The position numbers were made by a program, and so were the translations under genes. Source: Variovorax sp. E3 (GTDB taxonomy: Bacteria; Pseudomonadota; Gammaproteobacteria; Burkholderiales; Burkholderiaceae_C). Taken from it: a stretch of 41,229 nt of DNA. The notes beneath the pieces were generated by a model. It was not told where the DNA came from and made no database searches. It saw only the letters and a program-made list of their open reading frames with translations. Of this stretch, positions 8,363 through 16,761 are shown piece after piece (the first letter of the stretch is position 1; each line of letters starts with the position of its first letter). The stretch spans positions 1 to 41,229 of the forward strand of contig NZ_MOWM01000057.1 in the NCBI RefSeq assembly GCF_016082275.1. The letters run 5' to 3'.

Positions 8363-8932
8363 ATGAAGAGAGAATTTGCCCCCGAACGGCTGAACGTGCC
8401 CGGCTTTACCGCCGCCGGCGCGACCCTCGATGCCGCTGACCCGGTTCCCGATTACGCGCGCCTGAGCGCCGAACTGGCGGCGCCCGCGCCCGACGCGGTG
8501 GTCAACTGGGAAGCCAGCGGCGAAGAGCGCCCCGGCGCCGACGGCAAGGCCGTGCCCTGGCTGCACCTGGAGGCCGAAGCCGTCGTGCCGCTGGTCTGCC
8601 AGCGCTGCCTGACGCCAGTCGACACCGTGCTGTCGGTGGACCGCTGGTTCCGCTTCGTGGCCGACGAAGCCACCGCCGAGGCGCAAGACGAGGAGTCGGA
8701 CGAAGACCTGCTCGTCGTCAGCCGCGACTTCGACCTCCACGCCCTGATCGAAGACGAGCTGCTGATGGAAATCCCCGTCATGCCCGTGCACGACGTGTGC
8801 CCCGTGCCCGTGCAGCTGTCGTCCAGCGACGAAGACTTCCAGGCCGCCGAAGAATCCAAGCCCAACCCGTTTGCCGTGCTCGGAGCGTTGCGTTCGCGCA
8901 AGCCCGAAGACGGGTCGGAAGAGGGTAAGTAG
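8363..8932 (+). CDS. yceD: YceD/DUF177 protein (23S rRNA accumulation protein)
   Basis: DUF177 protein of 189 aa. E. coli YceD is needed for normal 23S rRNA accumulation, and the gene is nearly always just upstream of rpmF, as here. The conserved cysteine pair CQRC sits near residue 100, and a third cysteine lies in HDVCP near residue 150. Together they suggest a metal-binding or redox site. The C-terminal third is acidic and ends in the typical NPFAVLGALRSRK segment. The upstream divergent partner is yceF. No strong Shine-Dalgarno is seen ahead of the ATG, consistent with the nearly leaderless promoter proposed here. Confidence 0.92.
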   Translation: MKREFAPERLNVPGFTAAGATLDAADPVPDYARLSAELAAPAPDAVVNWEASGEERPGADGKAVPWLHLEAEAVVPLVCQRCLTPVDTVLSVDRWFRFVADEATAEAQDEESDEDLLVVSRDFDLHALIEDELLMEIPVMPVHDVCPVPVQLSSSDEDFQAAEESKPNPFAVLGALRSRKPEDGSEEGK

Positions 8933-8952
8933 CCCTTTTCCTCAGGCTGGGC

Positions 8953-8958
8953 TATAAT
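8953..8958 (+). promoter_or_regulatory. Candidate rpmF promoter -10 box (TATAAT)
   Basis: A perfect TATAAT lies in the yceD-rpmF gap, 121 bp before the rpmF start. No good -35 hexamer is found at 16-18 bp, so it may depend on an activator or be weak. Co-transcription from yceD remains possible. Confidence 0.4.
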
Positions 8959-9078
8959 CATGGGCTTCGCGCGCGCCGCCGTGAGCAGCAATGCAGATCA
9001 AGGGATGCCAGCCATCCTTCTTCATTGCCACCGCTTGAGCCCGCATCCCATCACTCACCTAACAGTCCAGGAGCCATC

Positions 9079-9261
9079 ATGGCCGTCCAGCAAAACAAGA
9101 AGTCGCCTTCCAAGCGCGGCATGCACCGTTCCCACAATGCGCTGGTCGTGCCCGGCATCGCCGTGGAACCGACCACCGGCGAAACGCACCTGCGTCACCA
9201 CATCAGCCCCAACGGTTTCTACCGTGGCCGTCAGGTGCTCAAGAACAAGTCCGAAGCCTGA
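9079..9261 (+). CDS. rpmF: 50S ribosomal protein L32
   Basis: Ribosomal protein L32, 60 aa, a structural component of the large subunit. The start MAVQQNKKSPSKRGMHRSHN is the typical L32 N-terminus, and the chain ends RGRQVLKNKSEA. An AGGAG Shine-Dalgarno lies 5 nt before the ATG at 9079, which rules out the longer in-frame start at 9025. The protein has no cysteines, so this is the zinc-independent (C-minus) form. It is followed by a strong terminator-like hairpin before plsX. Confidence 0.97.
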   Translation: MAVQQNKKSPSKRGMHRSHNALVVPGIAVEPTTGETHLRHHISPNGFYRGRQVLKNKSEA

Positions 9262-9278
9262 TCTCGCATCCCAAGGCC

Positions 9279-9320
9279 AAGGCCCGAAGCTACTTCTGCT
9301 GTAGCGTCGGGCCTTTGTTT
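9279..9320 (+). terminator. Rho-independent terminator or attenuator between rpmF and plsX
   Basis: A 9-bp perfect stem (AAGGCCCGA at 9279-9287 with TCGGGCCTT at 9307-9315) encloses a second 5-bp stem (GCTAC/GTAGC) and is followed by TGTTTT. It has the classic intrinsic terminator shape. The plsX start codon lies only a few bases after the T-tract. Downstream genes therefore need read-through, processing or a hidden promoter. Confidence 0.85.
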
Positions 9321-9322
9321 TG

Positions 9323-10418
9323 ATGGCTACGCCTTCTTCTCCCGAATCCACTGCTGCGCCCGCCGCAATCACGCTCGCCGTGGATTGCATGGGGGGTGAC
9401 CATGGGCCGCGCGTCACGCTCGCGGCCTGCCGCGCGTTTCTCGAGCGGCACAGCGAGGCCTCGTTGTTGCTGGTCGGCGCGCCTGCCGCACTGGCGGGGT
9501 TTGCCGCGCATCCACGTGCCCGCATCGTCGCTGCCAGCGAAGTCGTGGGCATGGACGATCCGATTGAAATCGCCCTGCGCAAGAAGAAAGACTCTTCCAT
9601 GCGCGTCGCGATCCAGCAGGTCAAGGACGGTGCTGCTCAGGCGGCCGTTTCGGCCGGCAATACCGGCGCTGATGGCCATTGCCCGCTACCTGCTCAAGAC
9701 GCTCGACGGGATCGACCGTCCGGCCATTGCGCCCCAGCTTCCGAATGTGAAGGGTGGGGCGACGACCGTGCTCGACCTGGGCGCGAACGTTGATTGCGAT
9801 GCTGAAGATTTGTTGCAATTTGCCGTGCTGGGCTCTGCCCTGGTGTCGGCACTGACGGGCAACGAGGCGCCTTCGGTCGGACTGCTCAATATTGGCGAAG
9901 AAGCCATCAAGGGCAGCGAAACGATCAAAAAGGCCAGCCAACTGCTGCGTACGGCTGCCAACTCGAAAGATCTGAACTTCTACGGCAACGTCGAAGGCAA
10001 CGATATTTTCAAGGGCACGACCGACATCGTTGTTTGTGACGGCTTTGTCGGAAATGTGGCGTTGAAGGCCAGCGAAGGCGTGGCTTCGATGATCGGCGAG
10101 TTCATTCGCGTCGAATTCTCGCGAAGCATCTTCACCAAGGTGGCTGCAATTGTTGCCTACCCGGTTCTAAAAGCGTTCAAAAGTCGCCTGGATCACCGTC
10201 GGTACAACGGTGCGGCCCTGCTGGGCCTGCGCGGGCTGGTTTTCAAGAGCCATGGCTCGGCCGACGAAGTGGCTTTCGGCCATGCGCTGGATCGCGCTTA
10301 TGATGCCGCTCGCAACAACCTGCTCGATCGCGTGCGGGCCCGCATCGCCCACGCCGCGCCTTTGCTCGCGCGGCAGGAACCGGCGGCGCCGGTCGACGCG
10401 ACGGCCCTTCACGTTTGA
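9323..10418 (+). CDS. plsX: Phosphate acyltransferase PlsX, frame broken once
   Basis: PlsX converts acyl-ACP and phosphate to acyl-phosphate, the acyl donor for PlsY, linking fatty-acid and phospholipid synthesis at the membrane. The family start is ITLAVDCMGGDHGP after a 15-residue lead. The middle carries SAGNTG, and the C-terminal half has CDGFVGNVALKASEG and YNGAALLGLRG. The frame changes near 9667: restoring two bases in GGCGCTGATG rejoins GNTGALMAIARYLL, giving about 365 aa. ATG 9323 is the only ATG upstream of the conserved core (a TTG immediately precedes it). No Shine-Dalgarno is visible, because the rpmF terminator hairpin occupies that position. The stop TGA shares its A with the fabH ATG. 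Confidence 0.93.
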
Positions 10419-11398
10419 TGACGACCCCTTACTCACGCATTACCGGCACCGGCAGCTATCTGCCCCCACGCCGCGTGACCAACGACGATCTCGCCAAGGA
10501 ACTGGCGACACGCGGCATCGAAACCTCCGACCAGTGGATCGTCGAGCGCACCGGCATCCACGCGCGGCATTTCGCCGCGCCGGAAGTCACCAGCAGCGAT
10601 CTTGGTTACGAAGCGGCGAGGCATGCCCTCGAATCCGCCGGCCGCAAGGCCAGCGACGTCGACCTGATCATCGTCGCGACCTCGACGCCCGACATGGTGT
10701 TTCCGTCGTCGGCCGCCATCCTCCAGCACAAGCTCGGCATTGCCGGCTGCCCGGCGTTCGACGTCCAGGCGGTCTGCAGCGGCTTTGTCTATGCACTGAC
10801 CGTGGCCGACGCGATGATCCGCACCGGCAGCGCGCGCTGTGCGCTGGTGGTCGGCGCCGAAGTGTTCTCGCGCATCCTCGACTTCAACGATCGCACGACC
10901 TGCGTGCTGTTCGGTGACGGCGCGGGCGCGGTGGTGCTCGAGGCCAGTCAAGAGCCCGGCATCCTGGCCAGCGACCTGCATGCCGACGGCAAGCATGTCG
11001 GCATTCTTTGCGTGCCGGGCCATGTGTCGGGCGGCAACGTGCTGGGCACGCCGCTGCTGCACATGGACGGGCAGGCCGTCTTCAAGCTCGCGGTTCGCGT
11101 GCTCGAAGAGGCGGCGCGCGCCACGCTGGCCAAGGCCGGCAAGACCGAAGCCGACATCGACTGGCTCATTCCGCACCAGGCCAACATCCGCATCATGGAA
11201 GGCACGGCGAAGAAGCTGAAGCTTCCGCGCGAAAAGCTCATCGTCACGGTGAACGAGCACGGCAACACGTCCGCCGCGTCGATTCCCCTGGCGCTCGACG
11301 AGGCCGTGCGCTCCGGCAAGGTGAAGAAAGGCGAAACGCTCATGCTCGAAGGCGTGGGCGGCGGCTTCACCTGGGGCGCGGTGCTATTGAATCTGTAG
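10418..11398 (+). CDS. fabH: Beta-ketoacyl-ACP synthase III (FabH)
   Basis: FabH condenses acetyl-CoA with malonyl-ACP to start fatty-acid elongation. It has 326 aa, the normal length. The thiolase-fold catalytic triad is visible: Cys120 in VQAVCSGFVYAL, His in WLIPHQANIRIM and Asn in NEHGNTSAASIP. The N-terminal substrate motif SDQWIVERTGIHARH and the C-terminal GVGGGFTWGAVL are typical. The start ATG overlaps the plsX stop by one base (TGATG), so translation is coupled. The gap to fabD is 55 nt. Confidence 0.97.
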   Translation: MTTPYSRITGTGSYLPPRRVTNDDLAKELATRGIETSDQWIVERTGIHARHFAAPEVTSSDLGYEAARHALESAGRKASDVDLIIVATSTPDMVFPSSAAILQHKLGIAGCPAFDVQAVCSGFVYALTVADAMIRTGSARCALVVGAEVFSRILDFNDRTTCVLFGDGAGAVVLEASQEPGILASDLHADGKHVGILCVPGHVSGGNVLGTPLLHMDGQAVFKLAVRVLEEAARATLAKAGKTEADIDWLIPHQANIRIMEGTAKKLKLPREKLIVTVNEHGNTSAASIPLALDEAVRSGKVKKGETLMLEGVGGGFTWGAVLLNL

Positions 11399-11453
11399 TG
11401 TGTGTTGCGCTGCCCTGAAGAGGGCGGCCGCAATGCGAGACAACGCATAAACA

Positions 11454-12406
11454 ATGAAATCCTTTGCTTTTGTTTTCCCTGGTCAGGGCTCGCAGGCTGT
11501 CGGCATGCTCGACGGCTGGGGCGATCACCCGGCCGTGGTCGAAACCCTGCGCGAAGCATCCGAAGCGCTGGGCGAAGACGTCGGCGCGCTGATCAAGAAC
11601 GGCCCCAAGGAAGCGCTGGCGCTCACCACCAACACCCAGCCCGTGATGCTGGTGGCCGGTGTGGCCGCCTGGCGCGCCTGGTTGTCCGAAGGCGGTGCAA
11701 CGCCTTCCGTGGTGGCCGGGCATTCGCTGGGTGAGTACTCGGCACTGGTCGCTTCCGGCGTGCTGACGCTGGCGCAGGCCGCGCCGCTGGTGCGCTTTCG
11801 CGCGCAAGCGATGCAGCAGGCCGTGCCCGTGGGCGTGGGCGCGATGGCTGCCGTGCTCGGCATGGAGTCGGGCAAGGTCGTTGCGGGTTGTGCGGAAGCC
11901 ACCGCCAGTTTCGGCGCGGGCAGCGCCGAAATCGTCGAGGCCGTGAATTTCAACGACCCGATGCAGACCGTGATCGCCGGCAGCAAGGCCGCCGTCGACA
12001 AGGCCTGCGAGCTGCTGAAAGCCAACGGCGCAAAGCGCGCGCTGCTGCTGCCGGTGTCGGCGCCGTTCCATTCGAGCCTGATGAAGCCCGCCGCCGAGGC
12101 GCTGCGCGAAAAGCTGGCATCCCTCACGCTGGCGGCGCCGCAGATTCCGGTGCTCAACAACATCGACGTGGCCGTCGAGACCGATGCCGACCGCATCCGC
12201 GACGCCTGGTGCGCCAGGCGGCCGGTCCGGTTCGCTGGGTCGAGAGCGTCCAGGCCTTGAAACTGCGCGGTGTAGCCGCCATCATCGAGTGCGGCCCCGG
12301 CAAGGTGCTGGCCGGCATGGTGAAGCGCATCGCCCCCGATCTGGAAGCCGCGTCGGTGTACGACCCGGCCACGCTCGCGGACACCCGACAATCGCTCGCC
12401 GGCTGA
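11454..12406 (+). CDS. fabD: Malonyl-CoA:ACP transacylase (FabD), frame broken once
   Basis: FabD moves malonyl from CoA to ACP. The oxyanion-hole motif FVFPGQGSQAVGM opens the protein, the nucleophile Ser91 lies in GHSLGEYSAL, and the catalytic His is in APFHSSLM. The frame breaks near 12206: restoring one C in GACGCCTGG rejoins IRDALVRQAAGPVRWVESVQ with the conserved ending IIECGPGKVLAGMVKRI. The repaired length is about 317 aa, normal for the family. As written the chain would lose its last about 65 residues. It lies between fabH and fabG in the expected order. Confidence 0.94.
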
Positions 12407-12435
12407 ACGGCAGGCAAGGCCCGATACTTTTTCTT

Positions 12436-13179
12436 ATGAGCATTCCCAAATTCGAAGGGCAAGTCGCCCTGGTCACCGGCGCGACGCGCGGCATCGGCGC
12501 GGCCATCGCGCTGGAGCTGGCACAGCGCGGCCTGAAGGTCGTGGGCACCGGCACCACCGACGACGGCGCGGCCAAGATCACCTCGGCCCTGAGCGCCTAC
12601 GACGGCCGCGGCCGTGCGCTCGACGTGAACGACGGCGCCGCCGTCGAGGCCCTGATCGACGAAATCGTGAAGGCCTACGGCGCGATCCACGTGCTGGTCA
12701 ACAACGCCGGCATCACGCGCGACACGCTCGCCATGCGCATGAAGGACAGCGACTGGGACGCGGTGCTCGACACCAACCTCAAGGCCGTCTTCTCGCTCTC
12801 GCGCGCCGTGATCCGCCCGATGATGAAGCAGCGTTACGGCCGCATCATCAGCATCACCAGCGTGGTGGGCGCGTCCGGCAATGCAGGCCAGGCCAACTAC
12901 GCGGCCGCCAAGGCGGGTGTCGCGGGCATGACCCGCGCGCTGGCCCGTGAACTCGGCAGCCGCAACATCACGGTCAACTGCGTCGCGCCCGGTTTCATCG
13001 AAACCGACATGACGGCCAGCCTCCCCGAGGCCCAGCAACAGGCGCTGCTCCAGCAGATCCCGCTGGGCCACCTGGGCAAGCCGGCCGACATCGCGCACGC
13101 GGTGGCCTATCTCGCATCGCCCCAGGCGTCCTACGTCACGGGGCAGGAGCTGCACGTCAACGGCGGCATGCACATGTAG
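12436..13179 (+). CDS. fabG: 3-oxoacyl-ACP reductase (FabG)
   Basis: NADPH-dependent short-chain dehydrogenase that reduces beta-ketoacyl-ACP. It has 247 aa. The Rossmann motif TGATRGIG is at residues 14-21, NNAG near 89-92, and the catalytic Ser142, Tyr155 and Lys159 in ITSVVGASGNAGQANYAAAK. The ending GQELHVNGGMHM is the usual FabG C-terminus. The frame is open upstream to 12184, but MSIPKFEGQVALVTGA sets the start at 12436, 29 nt after the fabD stop. Confidence 0.97.
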   Translation: MSIPKFEGQVALVTGATRGIGAAIALELAQRGLKVVGTGTTDDGAAKITSALSAYDGRGRALDVNDGAAVEALIDEIVKAYGAIHVLVNNAGITRDTLAMRMKDSDWDAVLDTNLKAVFSLSRAVIRPMMKQRYGRIISITSVVGASGNAGQANYAAAKAGVAGMTRALARELGSRNITVNCVAPGFIETDMTASLPEAQQQALLQQIPLGHLGKPADIAHAVAYLASPQASYVTGQELHVNGGMHM

Positions 13180-13277
13180 CCGCAAGGCGCAATCTTTCCC
13201 GCACCGGGTGCACGGCAAATGCCACAATGCGCCCGGCTAAAATCCACCGATTACCTACAACCCTCAGAGGGAACCAA

Positions 13278-13517
13278 ATGAGCGATATCGAAGCACGTGT
13301 CAAGAAAATCATCGCCGAGCAACTCGGCGTGGAAGAGTCCCAAGTGACGAATGAAAAGGCTTTCGTGGCCGACCTCGGCGCTGACTCGCTCGACACGGTC
13401 GAACTCGTGATGGCACTCGAAGACGAATTCGGCATCGAAATTCCCGACGAAGATGCCGAGAAGATCACCACGGTGCAAAACGCCGTCGACTACGCCACCA
13501 AGAATCAAAAGGCCTGA
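13278..13517 (+). CDS. acpP: Acyl carrier protein
   Basis: Acyl carrier protein, 79 aa and highly acidic. It carries growing acyl chains on a 4'-phosphopantetheine attached to Ser37 in the GADSLDTVEL motif. The full sequence closely follows the AcpP consensus (MSDIEARVKKIIAEQLGV at the start, TVQNAVDYATKNQKA at the end). A GAGGGA Shine-Dalgarno precedes the ATG. The 98-nt gap from fabG contains a TAAAAT -10-like box at 13238-13243 without a clear -35, so acpP may have extra promoter activity, as expected for a very abundant protein. The modifying enzyme AcpS is encoded at 26392. Confidence 0.98.
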   Translation: MSDIEARVKKIIAEQLGVEESQVTNEKAFVADLGADSLDTVELVMALEDEFGIEIPDEDAEKITTVQNAVDYATKNQKA

Positions 13518-13616
13518 TAGGCCAGCTGACCAGATTGCAACTGCGGCCGGCGGCTTTTATTTGAACCGCACGCGCCGACAGGCAACTGTTCAGCGCTTCC
13601 AGAAAGGTTTGCCGGC

Positions 13617-14861
13617 ATGACCAAACGCCGCGTCGTCGTGACCGGACTCGGTTGCATCGCTCCTGTCGGAAACACCGCAACTGAATCCTGGGCCAACCTG
13701 TTGGCCGGGAAGTCGGGTATTGCGAACATCACCGCGTTCGATGCAAGCGCCTTCGCCTGCAAGTTCGCCGGTGAGGTCAAGGGTTTCGACATCACCCAAT
13801 ACATCTCGGAGAAGGAAGCGCGTCACATGGACCGCTTCATTCATCTGGGTCTGGCCGCCGCCATCCAGGCGGTGCAGGACAGCGGACTGCCGACCGGCGA
13901 AGCGCTGACCTATGAAAAGGCCGTGCGCATCGGCTGCAACATCGGCTCGGGCATCGGCGGTCTGCCGATGATCGAACAGACGCACGGCGAATACGCGAGC
14001 CGCGGCCCGCGCCGCATTTCGCCGTTCTTCGTGCCGGCGTCGATCATCAACATGATCTCGGGCCACGTCTCGATCAAGTACGGCTTCAAGGGCCCGAACA
14101 TCGCGGTCGTCACGGCTTGCACCACCGGCCTTCATGCCATCGGCACGTCGGCACGCATGATCGAGTACGGCGACGCCGACGTGATGATCGCGGGCGGCGC
14201 CGAGTCGACCATTTCCCCGCTCGGCATCGGCGGCTTCACCGCGCCTCGCGCGCTGAGCACCCGCAACGACGACCCCGCCACGGCTTCGCGTCCCTGGGAC
14301 AAGGACCGCGACGGCTTCGTGCTGGGCGAGGGCGCCGGCGTGCTGGTGCTCGAAGAGTACGAACACGCCAAGGCGCGCGGCGCCAAGATCTACGCGGAAG
14401 TCGCGGGCTTCGGCCTGACGGGCGACGCGTACCACATGACCGCGCCCGACGTCGACGGCCCCCGCCGCTCGATGGCCATGGCACTGGCCAATGCCGGCGT
14501 CAATGCCGACCAGGTCCAGTACCTCAACGCGCACGGCACCTCGACGCAGATCGGCGACCTCAACGAGACCAATGCGGTCAAGTTGGCGTTCGGCGACCAC
14601 GCGAAGAAGCTCGTCGTCAATTCGACCAAGTCCATGACCGGCCACTTGCTGGGCGGCGCGGGCGGCATCGAATCGGTGTTCACGGTCATGGCGCTGCACG
14701 AGCAGAAGAGCCCCCCGACCATCAACATCTTCAACCAGGATCCGGAGTGCGATCTCGACTACTGCGCCAACGAGGCGCGCGATCTGAAGATCGACGTCGC
14801 GGTCAAGAACAACTTCGGCTTCGGGGGCACCAACGGCACGCTGGTGTTCAAGCGCGCTTGA
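13617..14861 (+). CDS. fabF: Beta-ketoacyl-ACP synthase II (FabF)
   Basis: Elongating condensing enzyme, 414 aa. The thiolase-fold triad is Cys168 (VVTACTTGLHAIG), His306 (NAHGTSTQIGD) and His343 (KSMTGHLLGGAGG), the Cys-His-His pattern of KAS I/II. Length, N-terminus (KRRVVVTGLGCIAPVGNT) and the NNFGFGGTNGTLVF ending are all standard. It lies 99 nt after acpP, an interval with no clear terminator. The fab cluster ends here, and a small membrane protein and rpoE follow on the same strand. Confidence 0.97.
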   Translation: MTKRRVVVTGLGCIAPVGNTATESWANLLAGKSGIANITAFDASAFACKFAGEVKGFDITQYISEKEARHMDRFIHLGLAAAIQAVQDSGLPTGEALTYEKAVRIGCNIGSGIGGLPMIEQTHGEYASRGPRRISPFFVPASIINMISGHVSIKYGFKGPNIAVVTACTTGLHAIGTSARMIEYGDADVMIAGGAESTISPLGIGGFTAPRALSTRNDDPATASRPWDKDRDGFVLGEGAGVLVLEEYEHAKARGAKIYAEVAGFGLTGDAYHMTAPDVDGPRRSMAMALANAGVNADQVQYLNAHGTSTQIGDLNETNAVKLAFGDHAKKLVVNSTKSMTGHLLGGAGGIESVFTVMALHEQKSPPTINIFNQDPECDLDYCANEARDLKIDVAVKNNFGFGGTNGTLVFKRA

Positions 14862-14874
14862 GCATTGCTCTTTC

Positions 14875-15357
14875 ATGCACAGCGCGCCATCGGTGAACTA
14901 TCCGGTGGGGCGCTCGCGCGGCGCCACCCGGATTCTTCTTTTTCTGTGGGCCTTGGGCGCTTGCTGTGCGGGCGCGTCCTGCTATCTCTTCGATAGCGCC
15001 GGATGGCGCCAGCTGTTGCTGGTCCTCAGTGTCGTGTTCGCGGGTGTCGCGGCGGGCTTCGGCCTGCGGCGCGACGGCGCGGGCGTTCTGCATTTCGATG
15101 GCCTTCACTGGACGCTGACCGGCGCCGATCCGACGCGCGCCGTGCACGGCGCGCGGGCGCTGGTGGCGCTCGATTTCCAGTCGCTGATGCTGCTGCGCCT
15201 CACCGAGCCGGGCCGCGCGCGGCGCTGGATCTGGATCGAGCAGCGGGCCATGCCGCAGCGCTGGCGCGATGTGCGCCGTGCGGTATATTCGCGCCCCCCG
15301 TCCGCGGCACCCGCGGGCGACACATGGCGCCCGACGGCCCCGGCCGACGCGCCCTGA
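14875..15357 (+). CDS. Small membrane protein between fabF and rpoE (unknown function)
   Basis: 160-aa protein without a motif I can name. After a basic N-terminus (GRSRGATR) there are two hydrophobic helices, about residues 22-43 and 47-63, separated by a short charged loop. A soluble tail of about 95 residues follows, containing alternating strands (VLHFDGLHWTLTG, ALVALDFQSLMLLRL) and a WIWIEQRAMP segment. Two helices plus a small beta domain recall the YgfX/CptA-like layout, but that is only a resemblance. It begins 13 nt after fabF and ends 10 nt before rpoE, so it is probably co-transcribed with rpoE. Confidence 0.75.
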   Translation: MHSAPSVNYPVGRSRGATRILLFLWALGACCAGASCYLFDSAGWRQLLLVLSVVFAGVAAGFGLRRDGAGVLHFDGLHWTLTGADPTRAVHGARALVALDFQSLMLLRLTEPGRARRWIWIEQRAMPQRWRDVRRAVYSRPPSAAPAGDTWRPTAPADAP

Positions 15358-15367
15358 GCCTTCGTCG

Positions 15368-16042
15368 ATGACCACTTCTCCGCCGCCTGTGCCGCCGGAA
15401 TCCGGCCTGACCGACGCGTCCGCGGAAGCGCCGCGTCCGGGCGAGGTCGACTTCCAGCTGGTGCAGCGCACGGTCGCGGGCGACCAGAAGGCGTTCGAGC
15501 TGCTGGTCATCAAGTACCAGCGCCGCATCGAGCGCCTGATCGGGCGCATGGTGCGCGACGTCGACCTGATCGAGGACATCGCGCAGGAAACCTTCATTCG
15601 CGCCTACCGCGCGCTGCATCAGTTCCGCGGCGAGGCGCAGTTCTACACCTGGCTCTACCGGATCGCCGTCAACACCGCCAAGAAGGCGCTGGTGGACATG
15701 AAGCGCGATCCGACCGTTTCCGAAGCGGCCCTCAGGCCTTCTTCTGAGGACGACGATGAAACTTACCGTCCCGGAAACGAACCAACCACCGACGAAACCC
15801 CCGAATCGGTCCTGGCGGCCAACGAAATCGCCAGTGCCGTCGAAGCGGCCATGGACGCGCTCCCCGCCGAGTTGCGCCAGGCGGTCACGCTGCGCGAGAT
15901 CGAGGGCATGAGTTACGAAGAGATCGCCGAGGTCATGAATTGCCCTATCGGCACGGTGCGTTCGCGTATTTTTCGGGCGCGTGAGGCCATTTCGGCCAGG
16001 GTCAAGCCGATGCTGGACAACCAGTCCGGCAAACGTTGGTAA
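15368..16042 (+). CDS. rpoE: RNA polymerase sigma factor RpoE (envelope stress sigma-E)
   Basis: ECF sigma factor, 224 aa. Region 2 spans about residues 40-105 (DQKAFELLVIKYQRRIERLI, DLIEDIAQETFIRAYRAL, FYTWLYRIAVNTAKK). Region 4 spans about 160-210, with the helix-turn-helix MSYEEIAEVMNCPIGTVRSR. Both match RpoE/AlgU. The linker between them is acidic (SSEDDDETYRPG). An N-terminal tail of about 30 residues rich in Pro precedes region 2. I chose ATG 15368 because the upstream in-frame stretch is low-complexity and overlaps the preceding gene. The neighbours rseA, rseB and degP confirm the sigma-E module. Confidence 0.95.
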   Translation: MTTSPPPVPPESGLTDASAEAPRPGEVDFQLVQRTVAGDQKAFELLVIKYQRRIERLIGRMVRDVDLIEDIAQETFIRAYRALHQFRGEAQFYTWLYRIAVNTAKKALVDMKRDPTVSEAALRPSSEDDDETYRPGNEPTTDETPESVLAANEIASAVEAAMDALPAELRQAVTLREIEGMSYEEIAEVMNCPIGTVRSRIFRAREAISARVKPMLDNQSGKRW

Positions 16043-16059
16043 GTAAGCAGGTGAATGAA

Positions 16060-16734
16060 ATGAATCAGACGATGACGGTTCGGGAACAGGTGTCCGCACT
16101 TGCGGATGGTCATTTGCAGGGCGACGCGTTCGCACAAGCCATCGATGCGATCGGCACCGACGGCGAATCGCGCGCGGCCTGGCATGCCTACCACGTGGTG
16201 GGCGATGTGCTGCGTTCGGGTTCGCATGCGCCGTGCAGCGACACCTCGGCTTTCCTCGCGCGCTTCCAGCAGCGGCTGGCCGCGGAGCCCGTGGTGGTCG
16301 CGCCCGTGGCGGCGCCGGTCGCCGCGCCCGTCGCGCTGCCCGTGCAGCGCCGGGCCGAGGCCGCCAACGAGCCGGTGTTCCGCTGGAAGCTGGTGGCCGG
16401 CGCGGCCTCGCTGATGGCGGTGGCCGCCATCGGCTGGACGCTGGTCGGCAACGGCGCCGCGATTCAACAGCCCGGCGCGCAGATCGCGTCGGTCCAGCAA
16501 CAACAGCAACCGGCGGTCAACTCGGTGCTGGCGGCAGCGGCGCTAGGCGGCCCTCAAGCCGCCAACGCCACGCTGACGCCGACTCGCGTGATCGTCGGCA
16601 ACGGCGCCCCGCAGGTCATGCTGCGCGACCCGCGGCTGGACCAATTGCTCGAAGCGCACCAGCAAGCCGGCGGTGCTTCGCAAATGCCTTCGGGCTTCCT
16701 GCGCAACGCCACCTTCGAGGGACCCACGCGCTGA
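16060..16734 (+). CDS. rseA: Anti-sigma-E factor RseA (MucA-like)
   Basis: Inner-membrane anti-sigma factor that holds RpoE inactive until cleaved under envelope stress. The protein has 224 aa. The N-terminal cytoplasmic RseA domain has the signature VREQVSALADGHL, then SRAAWHAYHVVGDVLRSG. One transmembrane helix lies at about residues 112-131 (LVAGAASLMAVAAIGWTLVG). The periplasmic part is Gln/Ala-rich and ends in MLRDPRLDQLLEAHQQAGG, a typical MucA/RseA C-terminal feature. ATG 16060 follows an AGGTG ribosome site; a GTG at 16051 is a possible alternative. It lies 17 nt after rpoE. Confidence 0.92.
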   Translation: MNQTMTVREQVSALADGHLQGDAFAQAIDAIGTDGESRAAWHAYHVVGDVLRSGSHAPCSDTSAFLARFQQRLAAEPVVVAPVAAPVAAPVALPVQRRAEAANEPVFRWKLVAGAASLMAVAAIGWTLVGNGAAIQQPGAQIASVQQQQQPAVNSVLAAAALGGPQAANATLTPTRVIVGNGAPQVMLRDPRLDQLLEAHQQAGGASQMPSGFLRNATFEGPTR

Positions 16735-16761
16735 TCGCGCGCCCTTAGCCGCCCGCCTCTA

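Noticed and set aside
13518..13616. Terminator after acpP
   Set aside because: GC-rich bases precede a short T-run (CGGCTTTTATTT), but no stem longer than about four pairs can be drawn cleanly.
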